Assembly: GCA_947044405.1 (NCBI GenBank)
Contig: CAMRHE010000330.1
Location: 1,116,001-1,180,000, forward strand
Origin: Leptodactylus fallax
Lineage: Eukaryota > Chordata > Amphibia > Anura > Leptodactylidae
Direction of reading: 5' to 3'
Length of the DNA stretch: 64,000 nucleotides
Shown: positions 47,622 through 58,924 of the stretch, in pieces
Layout of the letters: the number at the start of each line of letters is the position of its first letter
Numbering within the stretch: position 1 is the stretch's first letter
Position numbers and translations under genes: made by a program
Notes under the pieces: model-generated
Database searches by the model: none
Told to the model about the DNA's origin: nothing
The model's input: the letters and a program-made list of their open reading frames with translations, nothing else

Positions 47622-48527
47622 GAACATTGAAATGAAAGTATCAAAATGAACCATTAAATTAACTCTTTCCAATACAGGGACTTTTTTTTGCCCCATAAAC
47701 TACTAAATTCTACTAAAAACATCTTCTCACTGTTTTCTTCTTATGTAAACATATAAACATGGAGGTGTAAATTGGAAAGTTTTTCTCTGGCTTTGAAAGA
47801 GAAGCAGAAAATTGGAGCAGAAATGAGTGAAAGCTGTTTGCACGGTTCAGTTGATTCAGGATTCTACAGATTTTCACAGTATCAAGGTCCAAATTCACCT
47901 TGTAAAATGGAAAAAATAAAGTCTATGATAAATAATCCCTGTTACACTCACATACTAATACTGTAGTTAAAAATATTGAAAATATTGTATTTTGTTATTT
48001 GGCATCGATTTGCTTGGCTTCAGCTATTTCTGTCAGCCTTGGCGTAACATTCTGCAGTTCCTATCACCTCAGCCAAAGAAAGGACCCGTCTGACTATTTT
48101 TTCTCATCAGGCCGTTTTCACAGTTGAGTTCAGGCTGGAAACTTCAGTCCATGTAATAGCTGGATTTACCAGCTCAAACCCAACTCAGCTCAACTGAAGT
48201 GACCTGCTGAGTTCAGTTCAGTTGAACTCCATTTGGACAATCTGACCAATACACGGACAGAATTTCCTATCGCAAACTTGTTTGGGTGAAACCAGCCTTA
48301 GTCATTAGATATTAACAGTCAGTTTGTAAGAGTCCAGTCGACTATAGTTTAATAGTTTTATTTATTTAGCTGTAAGAATTTTATGCTAAAAATTTCAAGA
48401 GCCCCATCAGTCAAAAACAACAGCATTGAGAAAATAATACAGTAAAATACTAGCGTCCTCCAGATTATATGTCATTGTCCCAATTCATTTCTTAACTTTC
48501 TTAACACTGTGGAGAGCTAGACACAGT
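47622..48527. other. Intronic DNA, nothing recognised
   Basis: No coding frame or repeat call is supported; 48170-48240 repeats 'ctcagctcaactgaa' / 'gttcagttcagttgaact' locally. Confidence 0.35.
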
Positions 48528-49125
48528 GGGGCAGATATATTAAGACTGGCATATCGTATGCCAGTCTGACGCTGGGTTCACACCTGCACTTGCACTATGT
48601 TCGGGGATTCCGCTCCCCCTCTCCGCATGAAAAATGCGGAGACAAAGGTGCTACTAGCAGGACTTTTCTCTCCGCATTTTTCTACCCTTTTCGGGCGGAA
48701 ACCAAGCGGAAACCACATGGACCCCATTATAGTCTATGGGGTCCACAGGTTTCCTAACGTAACCACTTTTTTATGCGGATTAGGTTTCCGAAACCTGAAC
48801 GCAGATGTGAACCTAGCCTTAATAAATGCCACCAACTGGCACAGGAAAATAGTGATTTTAAATAGCGAAAATAGAGGCTCCACCTCTTCATAAATCACCA
48901 ACATGTCCCAGCAGTTAGGAACTGGCATTGATTTCCATTATATCTCACTCGGAATATCGGGATGAGGCATCCCTGCCTCGCTCTGCTTACATTTGCACAA
49001 TGTGGAGATTGAAGCGTGAAACTGGGATTCTGGCAGTAAGAGCTTTGTGCCAAATGTGCGTCACAATATCATCCCTCTATGCCAGTTTTATGATGTAGAA
49101 GGATTGATAAATCTCCCCCAGTTTA
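48528..49125. repeat. Dispersed palindromic repeat, 'taagactggcat' family (copy 2), interrupted
   Basis: The left end 'cagatatattaagactggca' and the right end 'gatgtagaaggattgataaa' match the repeat at 43445-43755, and the two ends of this copy are themselves partly inverse. A GGTTCACAC-family MITE (48569-48820) splits it. Confidence 0.6.
48569..48820. mobile_element. GGTTCACAC-family MITE nested in another repeat
   Basis: Begins CGCTGGGTTCACACCTGC, ends GCAGATGTGAACCTAGCCTT, and contains 'attatagtctatggggtcc'. It interrupts the repeat at 48528-49125. Confidence 0.85.
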
Positions 49126-49272
49126 TCATCTTTAGTGCCATTGTAGTCCCAATTTTTTCTTTTATCTTTCAATCTTTTAAGTTTCTTGTGGGATTTTCCC
49201 ATTCTGTGCAAGTTCTTTATCTCTAAGGACCTGAATTTGGTGCTGTTGTTGGTCCCTATTCATACTTAGTTA

Positions 49273-50193
<921 letters not shown>

Positions 50194-50894
50194 TATATGC
50201 TGATGTGGTGTGCATGCTTAATATGTATTGTGCAGGCATTTGTATACCTCTATAGTTGCCTACTGCACATTTGTCATTGACTGATAGTGTAAGAAAAAAA
50301 CAAACATTTTTTTTTCTTGTATACAGCTTTATTGACTTTACTTTTAATGCAAAAGCAGCCTACATTGATGCAAGCCCACTCTGGGGCCATTAGAATTCAA
50401 CCGTTCCTGCATAAGTGTGCATACCGAGCAGGCCTGGACAGGGATGGGGGAGTAAAATATTGGCCCCTACTTGTTGAAATAATCCAAAAGGTAGGTTGAT
50501 TAATTAAAAAATATGCCATAAGACAACCCACTTTTGTGGGGCCCCTGATCTCCAGGGCCCCACACAATTATGTGGGTTTCATTATGTACAAATCCACCTC
50601 TAAGGCAACATTTAGATGACTGAGGTGCAAAACGGCTGTGAAAAACATTCATTTTTTTTGCAGCCATCTTGCACTTGAGGGGCACCTGTTTCCCTATACA
50701 TTTCAGTATATGGAAGGATCCGTGAAAATGGCCAAAAATAGGACATGACATATTTTGACACTCCATGACAACGAACCATCAAAATAATCGTCATGTGAAT
50801 AGCCTCCATTCACTGACATTGAATTTAATGCTGCCATGTGACGTTAAAAAAATGGATGTCAAATGGCCATTAATCACTGTCGTGTGAATGAAGC
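50194..50894. other. Intronic DNA, nothing recognised
   Basis: No supported feature. Confidence 0.35.
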
Positions 50895-51053
50895 TTAAGG
50901 CTGAGGCCCCATGTTGCGGAAACGTAGCGTTTTTTGTTGCAGATTTTGCTGCAGTTTTTTGAGCCAAAGCCAGGAGTGGATTGAGCAGAAGGGAGAAGTA
51001 TAAGAACTTCCTATATATTTCCCATTACATTTCCACAACGTCGGTCCTCAGCC
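50895..51053. mobile_element. GGCTGAGGCCCCAC-family MITE (copy 3, shortened)
   Basis: Begins TTAAGGCTGAGGCCCCATGT, contains 'tgagccaaagccaggagtgg' and ends 'ccacaacgtcggtcctcagc'. Part of the right arm is deleted. Confidence 0.75.
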
Positions 51054-51089
51054 AAACACTGTGTTTTCTCCGGGGGTGGTGTCTCTGTG

Positions 51090-51235
51090 TGCTGTTTGTC
51101 ATGTAGTGTTATGGCCCACTTGTCTAGTATACCCTAATTTGCATTAGCCCTAAAAGGGCTTATATCTTTGGAATAGCTGAACAGGTTTGGATAAACAGAA
51201 TGCCAGGGTGATATGTCATTGGGTTTTTTAGACTT
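51090..51235. repeat. Dispersed repeat, uninterrupted relative of 58925-59310
   Basis: 'ctagtataccctaatttgca' followed by 'ttagccctaaaagggctta' appears at 58.9-59.3 kb split by a MITE. This copy therefore represents the empty site. Confidence 0.6.
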
Positions 51236-51919
51236 GGCGACAGGTCCTTTTTAAATAGGCAGCATATCCCATCTCTTTCCATGTGGCCACATATCCTCCC
51301 ACAGAATAAGAAAATGATCCTCCTTTTTTCATTTAATCTGTATTTGTATTCCGTAACAAATCTGAAACCAGACAAGGACACATCAGAACCTAAGATATCA
51401 ATACAGCCACAATACACACACAGGTAAATACAGGGACAAAGAAGCATCCCTCCCGCAGCCATCTTTTTCTCTGGACATGGCTTTGTTTTTGTAATGGTCC
51501 TGAAATACATCTCAAGCTGTTTTTGTTTTTTCCCAGGAATAATATTCTCCCAGCCTGAATAAATATGCACCTTACTGCAAACAATTATACATTTAGTTCT
51601 GGTTCTCCACCATGAATTGATTTACTCCGTGAAATAGTTTCAGACGTGCCTGAGACTTGGAATGGAATTTGAACAACTGTATGAAAAGCCGATTCCGTTC
51701 ATTGTTGTGTGTTTACATTTTCTTATATGAATTTACTAATAATTAGAATTCTCTTCCCGCGCTGCTACATAATTACATTTAACACCGATCATCTTACTTT
51801 TAAAATATGATATAAATAGCTGGATTTCAGCTAATAGAAGACAATTTCACTAGGGCAAAAAAACCTGACAGCAAACTGATTAGAGTTCACATGATATTAG
51901 ACGCTCATTATATTTATTT

Positions 51920-51952
<33 letters not shown>

Positions 51953-52180
51953 TAAATACTAATAACGGTGGCAGTAATGGAATGCAATATTCACTTCCAA
52001 AGATTAACATGCAGGATGATGTGATATACTATAATAAGTGCTAGGGAGGTAGCGGTTATATGTTGTGTTAATTATTGCATAATTTAATACACTTCTGCCA
52101 GTGAAATAGAAAACTAACATTATTTAAAGTGAACCTGTCGCAGTAAAGGTCAAACAAGGGCATCATGTAGATATGTAGAT
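51236..52180. other. Low-repeat intron with a 31-nt T run; 51600-51900 is a conserved-noncoding candidate
   Basis: A pure T run lies at about 51921-51951. The flanking sequence ('gctacataattacatttaac') is repeat-free and element-like. Conservation is untested. Confidence 0.35.
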
Positions 52181-52449
52181 AAGGCTGGGGCCCCACGTTA
52201 CAAAAACGCTGCAGCAAAAATCGCAAACAGCGTAAATGTTGCAATTTCAAAAATCGTCACTTTTTTGTAAATCACAGCATGTCAATTATACCTACAAAAC
52301 TGCTGGCGCTTTCCATATAGGTAAAATAGGGACAGAAAGTCCGCAGAGGAAAACACTGCAGATTTTCAGTAAAAAGCGATGCGTTTCCGACGTGGTCTTT
52401 CCCGCAATGCTTTTTGGCTGTGGCTCGCTACATGGGGCTTTAGCCTTAA
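52181..52449. mobile_element. Diverged GGCTGGGGCCCCAC-type MITE
   Basis: The left end TAAGGCTGGGGCCCCACGTT and right end 'acatggggctttagcctta' are inverse. The interior differs from the main family ('cgctgcagcaaaaatcgc'). Confidence 0.7.
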
Positions 52450-52860
52450 AGGGAGTTTGTCAGGTCCAAAATGCATCCCATACGACAACAATGATATGTG
52501 GTAGCCTTTAATAGGAATACAACATGGCTATGTGGCTGTAAAGGGATGAAGCAATGGAGAGATAAAAGAGATTTATGGATATGCAACTGAGCTTACAAAT
52601 GCCACTATATGCAGCACTGTTATTGGATCCAGAGGCATTTTGGACATAGCAGACTCACTTAAAAGAATGCCAACAATGACCAAAAAAGCGTCTAAACCAC
52701 CTATATGCCGCTGTATAGCTGGCTAGCGACATACTGAATAATCCGCTTTTCTATCAAAGTACAATTTTGCTGCTAAGAAAACATTATAGTCATAGCTGTT
52801 CGATGTACCATTGGGGCTGTACCCATAACACAAAGACTAACAGGTCCCCATGTGTGGTGA
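52450..52860. other. Intronic DNA, transposon fragments possible
   Basis: 'aaagggagtttgtcagg' at 52448 resembles a T2-type end without a partner. From about 52690 the sequence may already be part of the Tc1-like fossil that follows. Confidence 0.35.
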
Positions 52861-53167
52861 CAACAGGTTCTCCAGCCATGCCCAGGGTGAACCGAATAGC
52901 TCACATATATACAGGTTAAAAGCTGATTGTCTTCATGTGTCCTGGAGGAGGAGTCCTGGAAGTGATGATACGGCCCCCACAGAGCCCTGATCTCAACATC
53001 ATCCAGTCTGTCTGGGATTACATGAAGAGATAGAAGGATTGGAGCAAGCCTACATCCACAGAAGATCTGTGCTTAGTTCTCCAAGATGGCGGGAACAAGC
53101 TCCCTGCTGAGTTTCCTACAAAAACTGTCTGCAAGTACTGAGAAGAATTGATGGAGGACAAAGGTTG

Positions 53168-53362
53168 GTCACACCCAGAGGCGTAACTTAAAGCTCCTGG
53201 GCTCCAGTGCAAAATCTGTAATGGGGTCCCTACCTACCTTGTGCCATTTAGAATATTGGAATATTTTATGTGTTAGGGTGGCCTTTGAGGCACCCTCAGG
53301 GTCCAGGGCCTGGTAGACACAGCTACCACTGCACCCCCTATAGCTACAACCCTGGTCACACC
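53168..53362. mobile_element. hAT MITE (179 bp) with exact 8-bp TSD
   Basis: The duplicated target GTCACACC lies at 53168-53175 and 53355-53362. The element (53176-53354) begins CAGAGGCGTAACTTAAAG and ends TAGCTACAACCCTG, a degenerate inverse. The CAG…CTG termini and the CAGNGGNGTAA start match the longer element at 57809-58570. Confidence 0.88.
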
Positions 53363-53641
53363 AAATAGCAACGTGATTTAGATTTCTCTTTTGTTCATTT
53401 GCTTCATTTTGTTAACTGACAAAAAAATAACTAGGTTAGGGACAAGAATCTCTCACATTGAGGAAAGCACCAGTGAAGATGTGTAGAGATTTTAATTGCC
53501 TTTCGCTCTCTACTTAGCATCTACATATCACAAGGCATTATGGGAAAGGAGCTGGGGAGCTCATGCGCCCTCTATTGGATGTAACAGATCCTCAATTTGC
53601 TTTTGACTCACCGAGCCTTGAAACAGCAAAAGGGATCTTAG

Positions 53642-53722
53642 CCAAGCCAATTTCACTTATCTGCATACAGCGCTGTTTCCGGATTGTTGTTCTTCATCAG
53701 TACAGAGCAAAGTGAATTGGCT
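53642..53722 (-). ncRNA. Hammerhead ribozyme-like motif (copy in unit 1)
   Basis: On the minus strand: CTGATGA (53694-53700), a weak stem II (GAA/TCC around CAACAA), the GAAAC box, and stem III formed by the self-complementary ACAGCGCTGT (53667-53676). Stem I pairs CTGTA with TGCAG and extends through AATTCACTT/AAGTGAAATT. The stem II mismatch suggests lower activity than the copy at 54.1 kb. Confidence 0.6.
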
Positions 53723-54081
53723 GGCTTAGTGGGAAGCAATGAGTGGGTTAGGGACAAGAATCTCTCACATTGAGGAGAGCACCAGTGAAGGTGTGTAGAG
53801 ATTTTAATTGCCTTTCGCCCTCTACTTAGCATCTACATATCACAAGGCATTATGGGAAAGGAGCTGGGGAGCTCATGCGCCCTCTATTGGATGTAACAGA
53901 TCCTCAATTTGCTTTTGACTCACTGAGCCTTGAAACAGCAAAAGGGATCTTAGCCAAGCCAATGTCACTTCATTTCAGTGGCTTAGTGGGAGGCAATTAC
54001 AATCTCTACACACCTTCACTGGTGCTCTCCTCAATGTGAGAGATTCTTGTCCCTAACCCACTCATTGCCTCCCACTAAGCC

Positions 54082-54159
54082 AGCCAATTCACTTTGCTCT
54101 GTACTGATGAAGGACAACAATCCGGAAACAGCGCTGTATGCAGATAAGTGAAATTGGCT
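54082..54159 (+). ncRNA. Hammerhead ribozyme-like motif, best copy
   Basis: The order matches a type I hammerhead: stem I 5' strand ending CTGTA (54099-54103), CTGATGA (54104-54110), stem II GGA/TCC (54112-54114 with 54121-54123), then GAAAC, stem III ACAGCGCTGT (54128-54137) and a putative cleavage position after A54138 (a GUA triplet). The stem I 3' strand TGCAG (54139-54143) pairs with CTGTA, and after an internal loop AAGTGAAATT pairs with AATTCACTT. The pair next to the core is A·G instead of the usual G-C, so activity is uncertain. Confidence 0.68.
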
Positions 54160-54360
54160 TGGCTAAGATCCCTTTTGCTGTTTCAAGGCTCGGTGAGTCA
54201 AAAGCAAATTGAGGATGTGTTACATCCAATAGAGGGCGCATGAGCTCCCCAGCTCCTTTCCCATAATGCCTTGTAATAGATAAAAAAATAACTATTAACA
54301 CTTCTATTTTTGAAAGCTTTCTTTGTAGCATTTTTTCGCACACCATTTTTTTACAGATTT

Positions 54361-54754
54361 GCATTTTAAGTATTAGAATAAATTTTCTATTTTGCTTCAG
54401 TTGACTTGATACATAATGGCACCCGATTACTAATAGCTAGACGGTGTAAACTTAGACAGGCATACTGAAAATACCTCAGCGTTATCACAGTGGCTCAGGT
54501 TGTATGATACATCGGGCATATCTTTAGACTCTCTAGTGAAAGTTTATACCACATATTAGTTGGCTTAATTTATGTCACAATTTTAGTGCACATGGCACAT
54601 CACTGGCCGTGGTGATCTGGGGTATGATACTGAATGAATATTTCAGCGCAACCTCACACATTATCATTAGCTGTGCTTTAGTAGTATGACATTGTAGTCT
54701 CAATGTTGTTCTGCCAAAGTCATCATGTAGTCCTTGCTGCAAAGTCTATTACCA
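54361..54754. other. Intronic DNA, nothing firm
   Basis: 'tttatgtcacaattttagtg' and similar phrases suggest an old palindromic repeat of the 37.9/48.5-kb type. Ends are not visible. Confidence 0.3.
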
Positions 54755-55030
54755 AGTCCAATACATACAGGCCTGGATGCCTTTCTCGAACAGAACAACA
54801 TTACGGGTTATGGGTTATAGATTTTAAGGGCACTTTGATTCAGGGTTTTATACAGATTGCCAGATTGGAGTCGGGAAAGAATTTTTTCCCATGAAATGGG
54901 GCAATTGGCATAAGCCTCATGGGTTTTTTTTGCCTTCCTCTGGATCAGCACCATAGGGGACTGTAGGGTTATAGGTTGGACTTGATGGACTGATGTCTTC
55001 ATCCAACCTCATCTACTATGTAATTATGTA
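54755..55030 (+). mobile_element. Non-LTR retrotransposon 3' end, second copy of the 25.6-kb family
   Basis: It starts in the last codons of the RT frame (GLDAFLEQNNITGY, then stop), followed by the 3' UTR shared with 25930-26115 ('ttggacttgatgga', 'cttcatccaacctcatctac'), and ends in a TATGTAAT-type tail. It is strongly 5'-truncated. Confidence 0.75.
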
Positions 55031-55050
55031 ATGATGCTTAGCTGTTGATG

Positions 55051-55218
55051 GGTTAAAGCACGGGTAGGCAACCTTCGGCACTCCAGCTGTTGTAAATCTA
55101 CAACTCCCAGCATGCATACTTGCTCTGCTGTTCTTGGAACTCCCATGGAAGTGAATGGAGCATAGTTGTAGTTTGACAGCAGCTGGAGTGCCGAAAGTTG
55201 CTGATCCTTAGATTAAAG
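55051..55218. mobile_element. hAT MITE (152 bp) with 8-bp TSD
   Basis: Flanks GGTTAAAG (55051-55058) and GATTAAAG (55211-55218) match at 7 of 8. The ends CACGGGTAGGCAACC and the inverse of TAAGGATCAGCAAC are hAT-like. Inside, 'ttcggcactccagctg' is matched by 'cagctggagtgccgaa'. The termini resemble those of the 24.1-kb element. Confidence 0.82.
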
Positions 55219-55238
55219 GTTATTTCTAGAGAATTCAG

Positions 55239-55874
55239 TTAAGGCAGGGTTCACACTACCGTTGATGTCCGTTTTGATAGTGTTTGTTAAAAAAAGAAAA
55301 CCCCCCAAAAAACGGACACCTATCATAACAGACATTAACGGACACTAACTGATGTTAATGTGTCTGTTTTTTTAACTGATCCAGTTAATGGATTAGTTAA
55401 AAAAAAAACGGACACATTAGCATCAGTTAGCATCAGTTAGTGTCCGTTTTTTAACACTGTCCGTTTTTGTTTTTTTTTCTGCTTTCAGAGCATGCGCAGG
55501 AAAAAAACGGACATAAAATAATGGACAGTAACTGATGGCTATCAGTTACTGTCCGTTATAAGTCCGTTACCCATAGACTTCAATGTTAAAAAAATAACGG
55601 ACACTTGCTGTCCATCAAGAATCAGTTTTTTTCAAACAGACAAAAATTCCTGCATGTAGGATTTTTTGTCCGCGAAAAAATAACGGACTTCTGACGGATT
55701 TGGTGTAAACGGACACAAACGGACACTAACGAACACAATATAAAAACCCACTGAAATGAATGGAAATTTTAATGGATTTCTGACGGTTCAGCTAGTGTCC
55801 GATGCTAAAATCTTGTAACGGACAATAGCAACGGACACTACTGACGGTCACCAATCGTGTGTGAACGCCCCCTA
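55239..55874. mobile_element. Large palindromic MITE, TTCACACTACCG / CCGTTTTT type
   Basis: The left end TTAAGGCAGGGTTCACACTA and the right end 'gtgtgaacgccccctaa' are inverse. The interior consists of many 'ggacactaac' / 'gtccgtt' inverse words, so the transcript would fold into a long multi-branched hairpin. It resembles an enlarged member of the GGTTCACAC group. Confidence 0.75.
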
Positions 55875-55894
55875 ACAGGACTACATTTTACATA

Positions 55895-56298
55895 TTTAAA
55901 GAGGACCTTTTACCACCTAAATCTGTTAATATTTGCCCCTCCAATTATTCTGGCACAGTTGGAATTTTTTCTCTAGCCCCCACTGTTCCTGAGCAATCAA
56001 TGCTGTTAGTTTTGGTGCCTGATATACTATTTAGGCTCTGTACTGTCAGGTGGGCGGTGTCAGGCAGGAGCAGACAAGGGGTGTGATTCAGAGCTCCAAT
56101 GAAAGATGGAGATTGTCAGAGCTCAGAATCACATTCCTTGCCTGTTCCTGCCTGGCATCGCCTACCTGACAGCACTTATTACTTGGGAATGCTGTGAGCT
56201 AGAGAAAAAAATCCCAACTGTGCCAGAATCAGTTGATCGGCGACTATTAAATGATGCAAAGAGCTGGACTTGGCAGGGTGGTGAAAGGTCCTCTTTAC
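55895..56298. mobile_element. Palindromic MITE with TTTAAAGAGGACC ends
   Basis: The ends TTTAAAGAGGACCTTTTACC and GGTGAAAGGTCCTCTTTA are inverse. Inner pairs include 'ctggcacagttggaattttt' against 'aatcccaactgtgccag' and 'cctgatatac…gcctgt' words. A half copy lies at 20699-20880. The TTTAAAG borders suggest a T2-related element. Confidence 0.8.
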
Positions 56299-57800
56299 AT
56301 TTTTTGGCTCAAAAACCGTAGCAAAAAACCGGAATGCTGTGGGGCCTCATCCTTAAAGATGCAGATGCGCCTAATTTATTAAGCATGGAGTCACATTTGC
56401 TAAGCTTGGTACACATTCCGGCCAGGGTTTTAACAAATCCCCTCATCTCCCTCTAATGTTTAGAGTCTATTCATAAAATAATGAAAATATTCCTTCTTAT
56501 GATTTTCAATCACAATCCTAGATGTTGAGGAAGTAGCACTATGGCTTTTATCCTTCTCCATGTTGGCCAATACAATGCACAGGCGGAATAAACATAGTAA
56601 TGTAATTTGCCTGTCCTAGACTCTGTGTTCCAGTTCTGCATACATATGCTATTTTGGTAACCCAGGTGGACCACAGAGGTAGAATGTCCATTAATCTCTA
56701 TAAAATATGCAGAGCAGGTGACCCAAAGGACAAACAGTTTTACTTGTTAACTCCATAGAGTGCCATTCACAACTGAGCAATGTTTGGCTTTGAGAATCTC
56801 TCACTTCCTCGAGTACTCCTGCAAGTTACAGTAGAGGTTGAAGAATGAAGGAGAGCTGTGCGCCTTTGGGGCTGGTGATTAGGAACCCATAGTAGTGTGT
56901 TATTAAACCATTATATGCCCATTAATCTTTTCTGCAACGTAACAAGTCGAGAAGAGGGAAGTGAGAGTTGATTATAAGAGGGATGTGGGTTGATTAAACA
57001 GGATCTCCTTGGAACAAGAACATCTTGATTTTAGGGAGGAGCAGGAGAGGTTATAATATGTACATATGTCATATTAATTGATGGCAAAGAAGGAGAAATG
57101 GAGAGGATTTTATCTTAGTATTTCTGACTGTGTTGAATTCTATTATAGAAATATAATTTTCTATGAAAAAAATAACCAAAAATTATCTAAATTGTAAGTT
57201 AAACCTTAAAAATGTTGATTATAGAAATGTTAACAATTTAGCACAAATTGATAAAAAATGTTGCTTGCAGTTAAGGGATATACACAGAGACATATCCTAG
57301 AATGCTGTGTGGTTCTAAGCTCAACAAACACACGGGCGGGGAGGAAGATAAACTAAAACGGTCTCACTTTTAGGCTAAGAACAAATAAAAAAAGAAATGA
57401 ATAAGTGACTTATTGCTAAAAAAAAAAATATCATCAGGTACATACATATTTGTTGACCAAGTAGGAGGTAACATGGATGCACCATAGTATGGCATGTAAC
57501 CGCTGCTGCCACAATCTGGCTGCACGGGTCACCTGTGGGTCATTGTAGACAAAGCCCCTGTGAGCTCCAGAAGCACCAGCTCAGGATTGCCGGGAGAGAG
57601 AAAAGGTGAGCTGACTATTTTTTTTGTTTTATAACAATTGCTTTATAACATGGATAACCCCTTTATTGAATTAACATTAGCAAAAAAAAAAGTTTGCTTT
57701 TAAGTCTTAATTATTAAATATAATAATTAAATATATTGAACTTGGAGCTGGAGTTCTACAATGGAGTAGGTGGACGAAAGATAAAATGATACAAATATAC
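56299..57800. other. Intronic DNA, mostly unique
   Basis: 'aaaaaccgtagcaaaaa' and 'gtggggcctcatccttaaa' at 56310-56358 form the right end of a GGCTGAGGCCCCAC-type MITE adjoining the previous element. The rest has no supported feature. Confidence 0.4.
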
Positions 57801-58578
57801 TATCATTGCAGCGGGGGGTGTAAATACCGGGGTAGCAGCGGTAGCGGATGCCACAGGGCCCGGAACATTACGGGGCCCAGGGTCCTGTGGCAGCCGCTAC
57901 CACGAACCCCACAAACACTGCTATTTTTATACTCGGGGGTCTTTTCAGATCCTGGAGTATAACGATCGGAGGCCCAGGGGAGGTGAGGGAACATAAAAAA
58001 CACTGTAACTCACCTCTCCTACACTCCACAGGCTCCGGGCCTGTTTGGTGACGTCCCAGACGTCAGCCGACGTCATTATGCGTCGCGACACCGGCCTGGA
58101 TCACGCGAGATCCGGTCCAACATTGAAGATAGCTGAAGTAGCGCACGTGAGTGCATCGGAGCCAGGGAGAGGTAAGTAGCATTGTTTTTTATGTTTGTAT
58201 CCTCTCTTGGGTCTCCGATCATTATACTCTGGGGTCTGAAACGACCCCAGAGTATAATAATCGTTGATGGGTGGTCCACAATGGGGCATAATTCTGTGTG
58301 CAGGGGACACTATGGGGCATAATACTGTGTGCAAGGGCCACTGTGGGGCATAATACTGTTTGCAGGGGCCACTGTGGGGCATAATACTGTGTGTAGGGGC
58401 CACTATGAGGCATAATACTGTGTACAGGGGCCACTATGGGGCATAATACTGTGTGCAGGGGCCACTATGGCACATAATAGTGTGCGCAGGAATGTGGCTT
58501 GTGCAGGGGGGGTTGGGGGCCCATGTCAAATGTTCGCTTTGGGGCCCAGCCATTCCTAGTTACACCACTGTATCATTT
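57801..58578. mobile_element. hAT-type element (762 bp) with 8-bp TSD and a 31-bp tandem repeat
   Basis: Flanks TATCATTG (57801-57808) and TATCATTT (58571-58578) match at 7 of 8. The element starts CAGCGGGGGGTGTAA and ends TTACACCACTG, the same terminal type as the MITE at 53176-53354. The interior has 'gggcccggaacattacgggg', the 'ctctggggtctg' / 'accccagagtataat' hairpin, and tandem 31-bp units. There is no transposase. Confidence 0.85.
58262..58500 (+). repeat. 31-bp minisatellite inside the 57.8-kb hAT element
   Basis: About seven units of 'ggggcataatactgtgtgca' plus 'ggggccactat'. The same unit type occurs at 24545-24945 and, diverged, at 41040-41150. Confidence 0.92.
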
Positions 58579-58924
58579 TCTTGTGTCATTAACATTTTCC
58601 CATTTAAACTATTTTTCATTTTTGCACTTTTGATTTTTACTCCTTGTTTTCCAAAAGCTTTTTTTTTGGGGAAAAAAATTGTACTTCTTTATTATTATCA
58701 TTATTATTATTGTTGTTATTATTTATGAAAAGACAGGAGTATATTTGAGCACAACTTTCAGGCTACACCCTCAATGACATATTTCCTTCTACTGAAACCA
58801 TTTAATAAAGAAAAAAAATCTTTATAGGGTGGAATTGGGAAAAAAAACAGAGTTGCACCAATTTTGTTTTTATAGCATTTACTATGTGGTAAAAATGACA
58901 TTCTACCTTTATTCTGTGGTCAGT
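58579..58924. other. Intronic DNA with A/T-rich tracts
   Basis: Contains an ATT-rich run near 58690-58725. From 58840 ('gcaccaattttgtttttat') it resembles the interior of decayed frog DNA transposons, as at 30.5 kb. Confidence 0.35.

Larger units (their letters stand above)
53418..54294. mobile_element. Penelope-like, hammerhead-bearing repeat: tandem units plus an inverted partial copy
   Basis: A 16-bp target duplication flanks it (53418-53433 and 54279-54294; GACAAAAAAATAACTA against GATAAAAAAATAACTA). Inside are unit 1 (53434-53745, 312 bp), unit 2 (53746 to about 53991, lacking the ribozyme segment) and an inverted copy (about 53992-54278). Units share 'gttagggacaagaatctctc' and 'ggcattatgggaaaggagct'. 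Tandem terminal repeats, inverted 5' pieces and hammerhead motifs are known features of Penelope-like elements; no reverse transcriptase or GIY-YIG frame remains. A retrozyme-like origin is the alternative. Confidence 0.75.
52860..54360 (+). mobile_element. Tc1-like fossil interrupted twice
   Basis: The plus strand at about 52960-53167 encodes, with stops and shifts, fragments matching a Tc1-type transposase C-terminus: PPQSPDLNIIQSVWDYMKR and later KPTSTEDL. The element then continues in three pieces: up to 53175, 53355-53433 and 54279-54360 ('cttctatttttgaaagcttt'). The gaps are a hAT MITE (53176-53354) and a Penelope-like element (53434-54278). The left end of the fossil is not defined. 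It is a different family from the element at 49.3 kb. Confidence 0.75.

Noticed and set aside
51160..51570. 136-codon minus-strand frame
   Set aside because: It runs through a dispersed repeat and unique intron without any domain or splice context.
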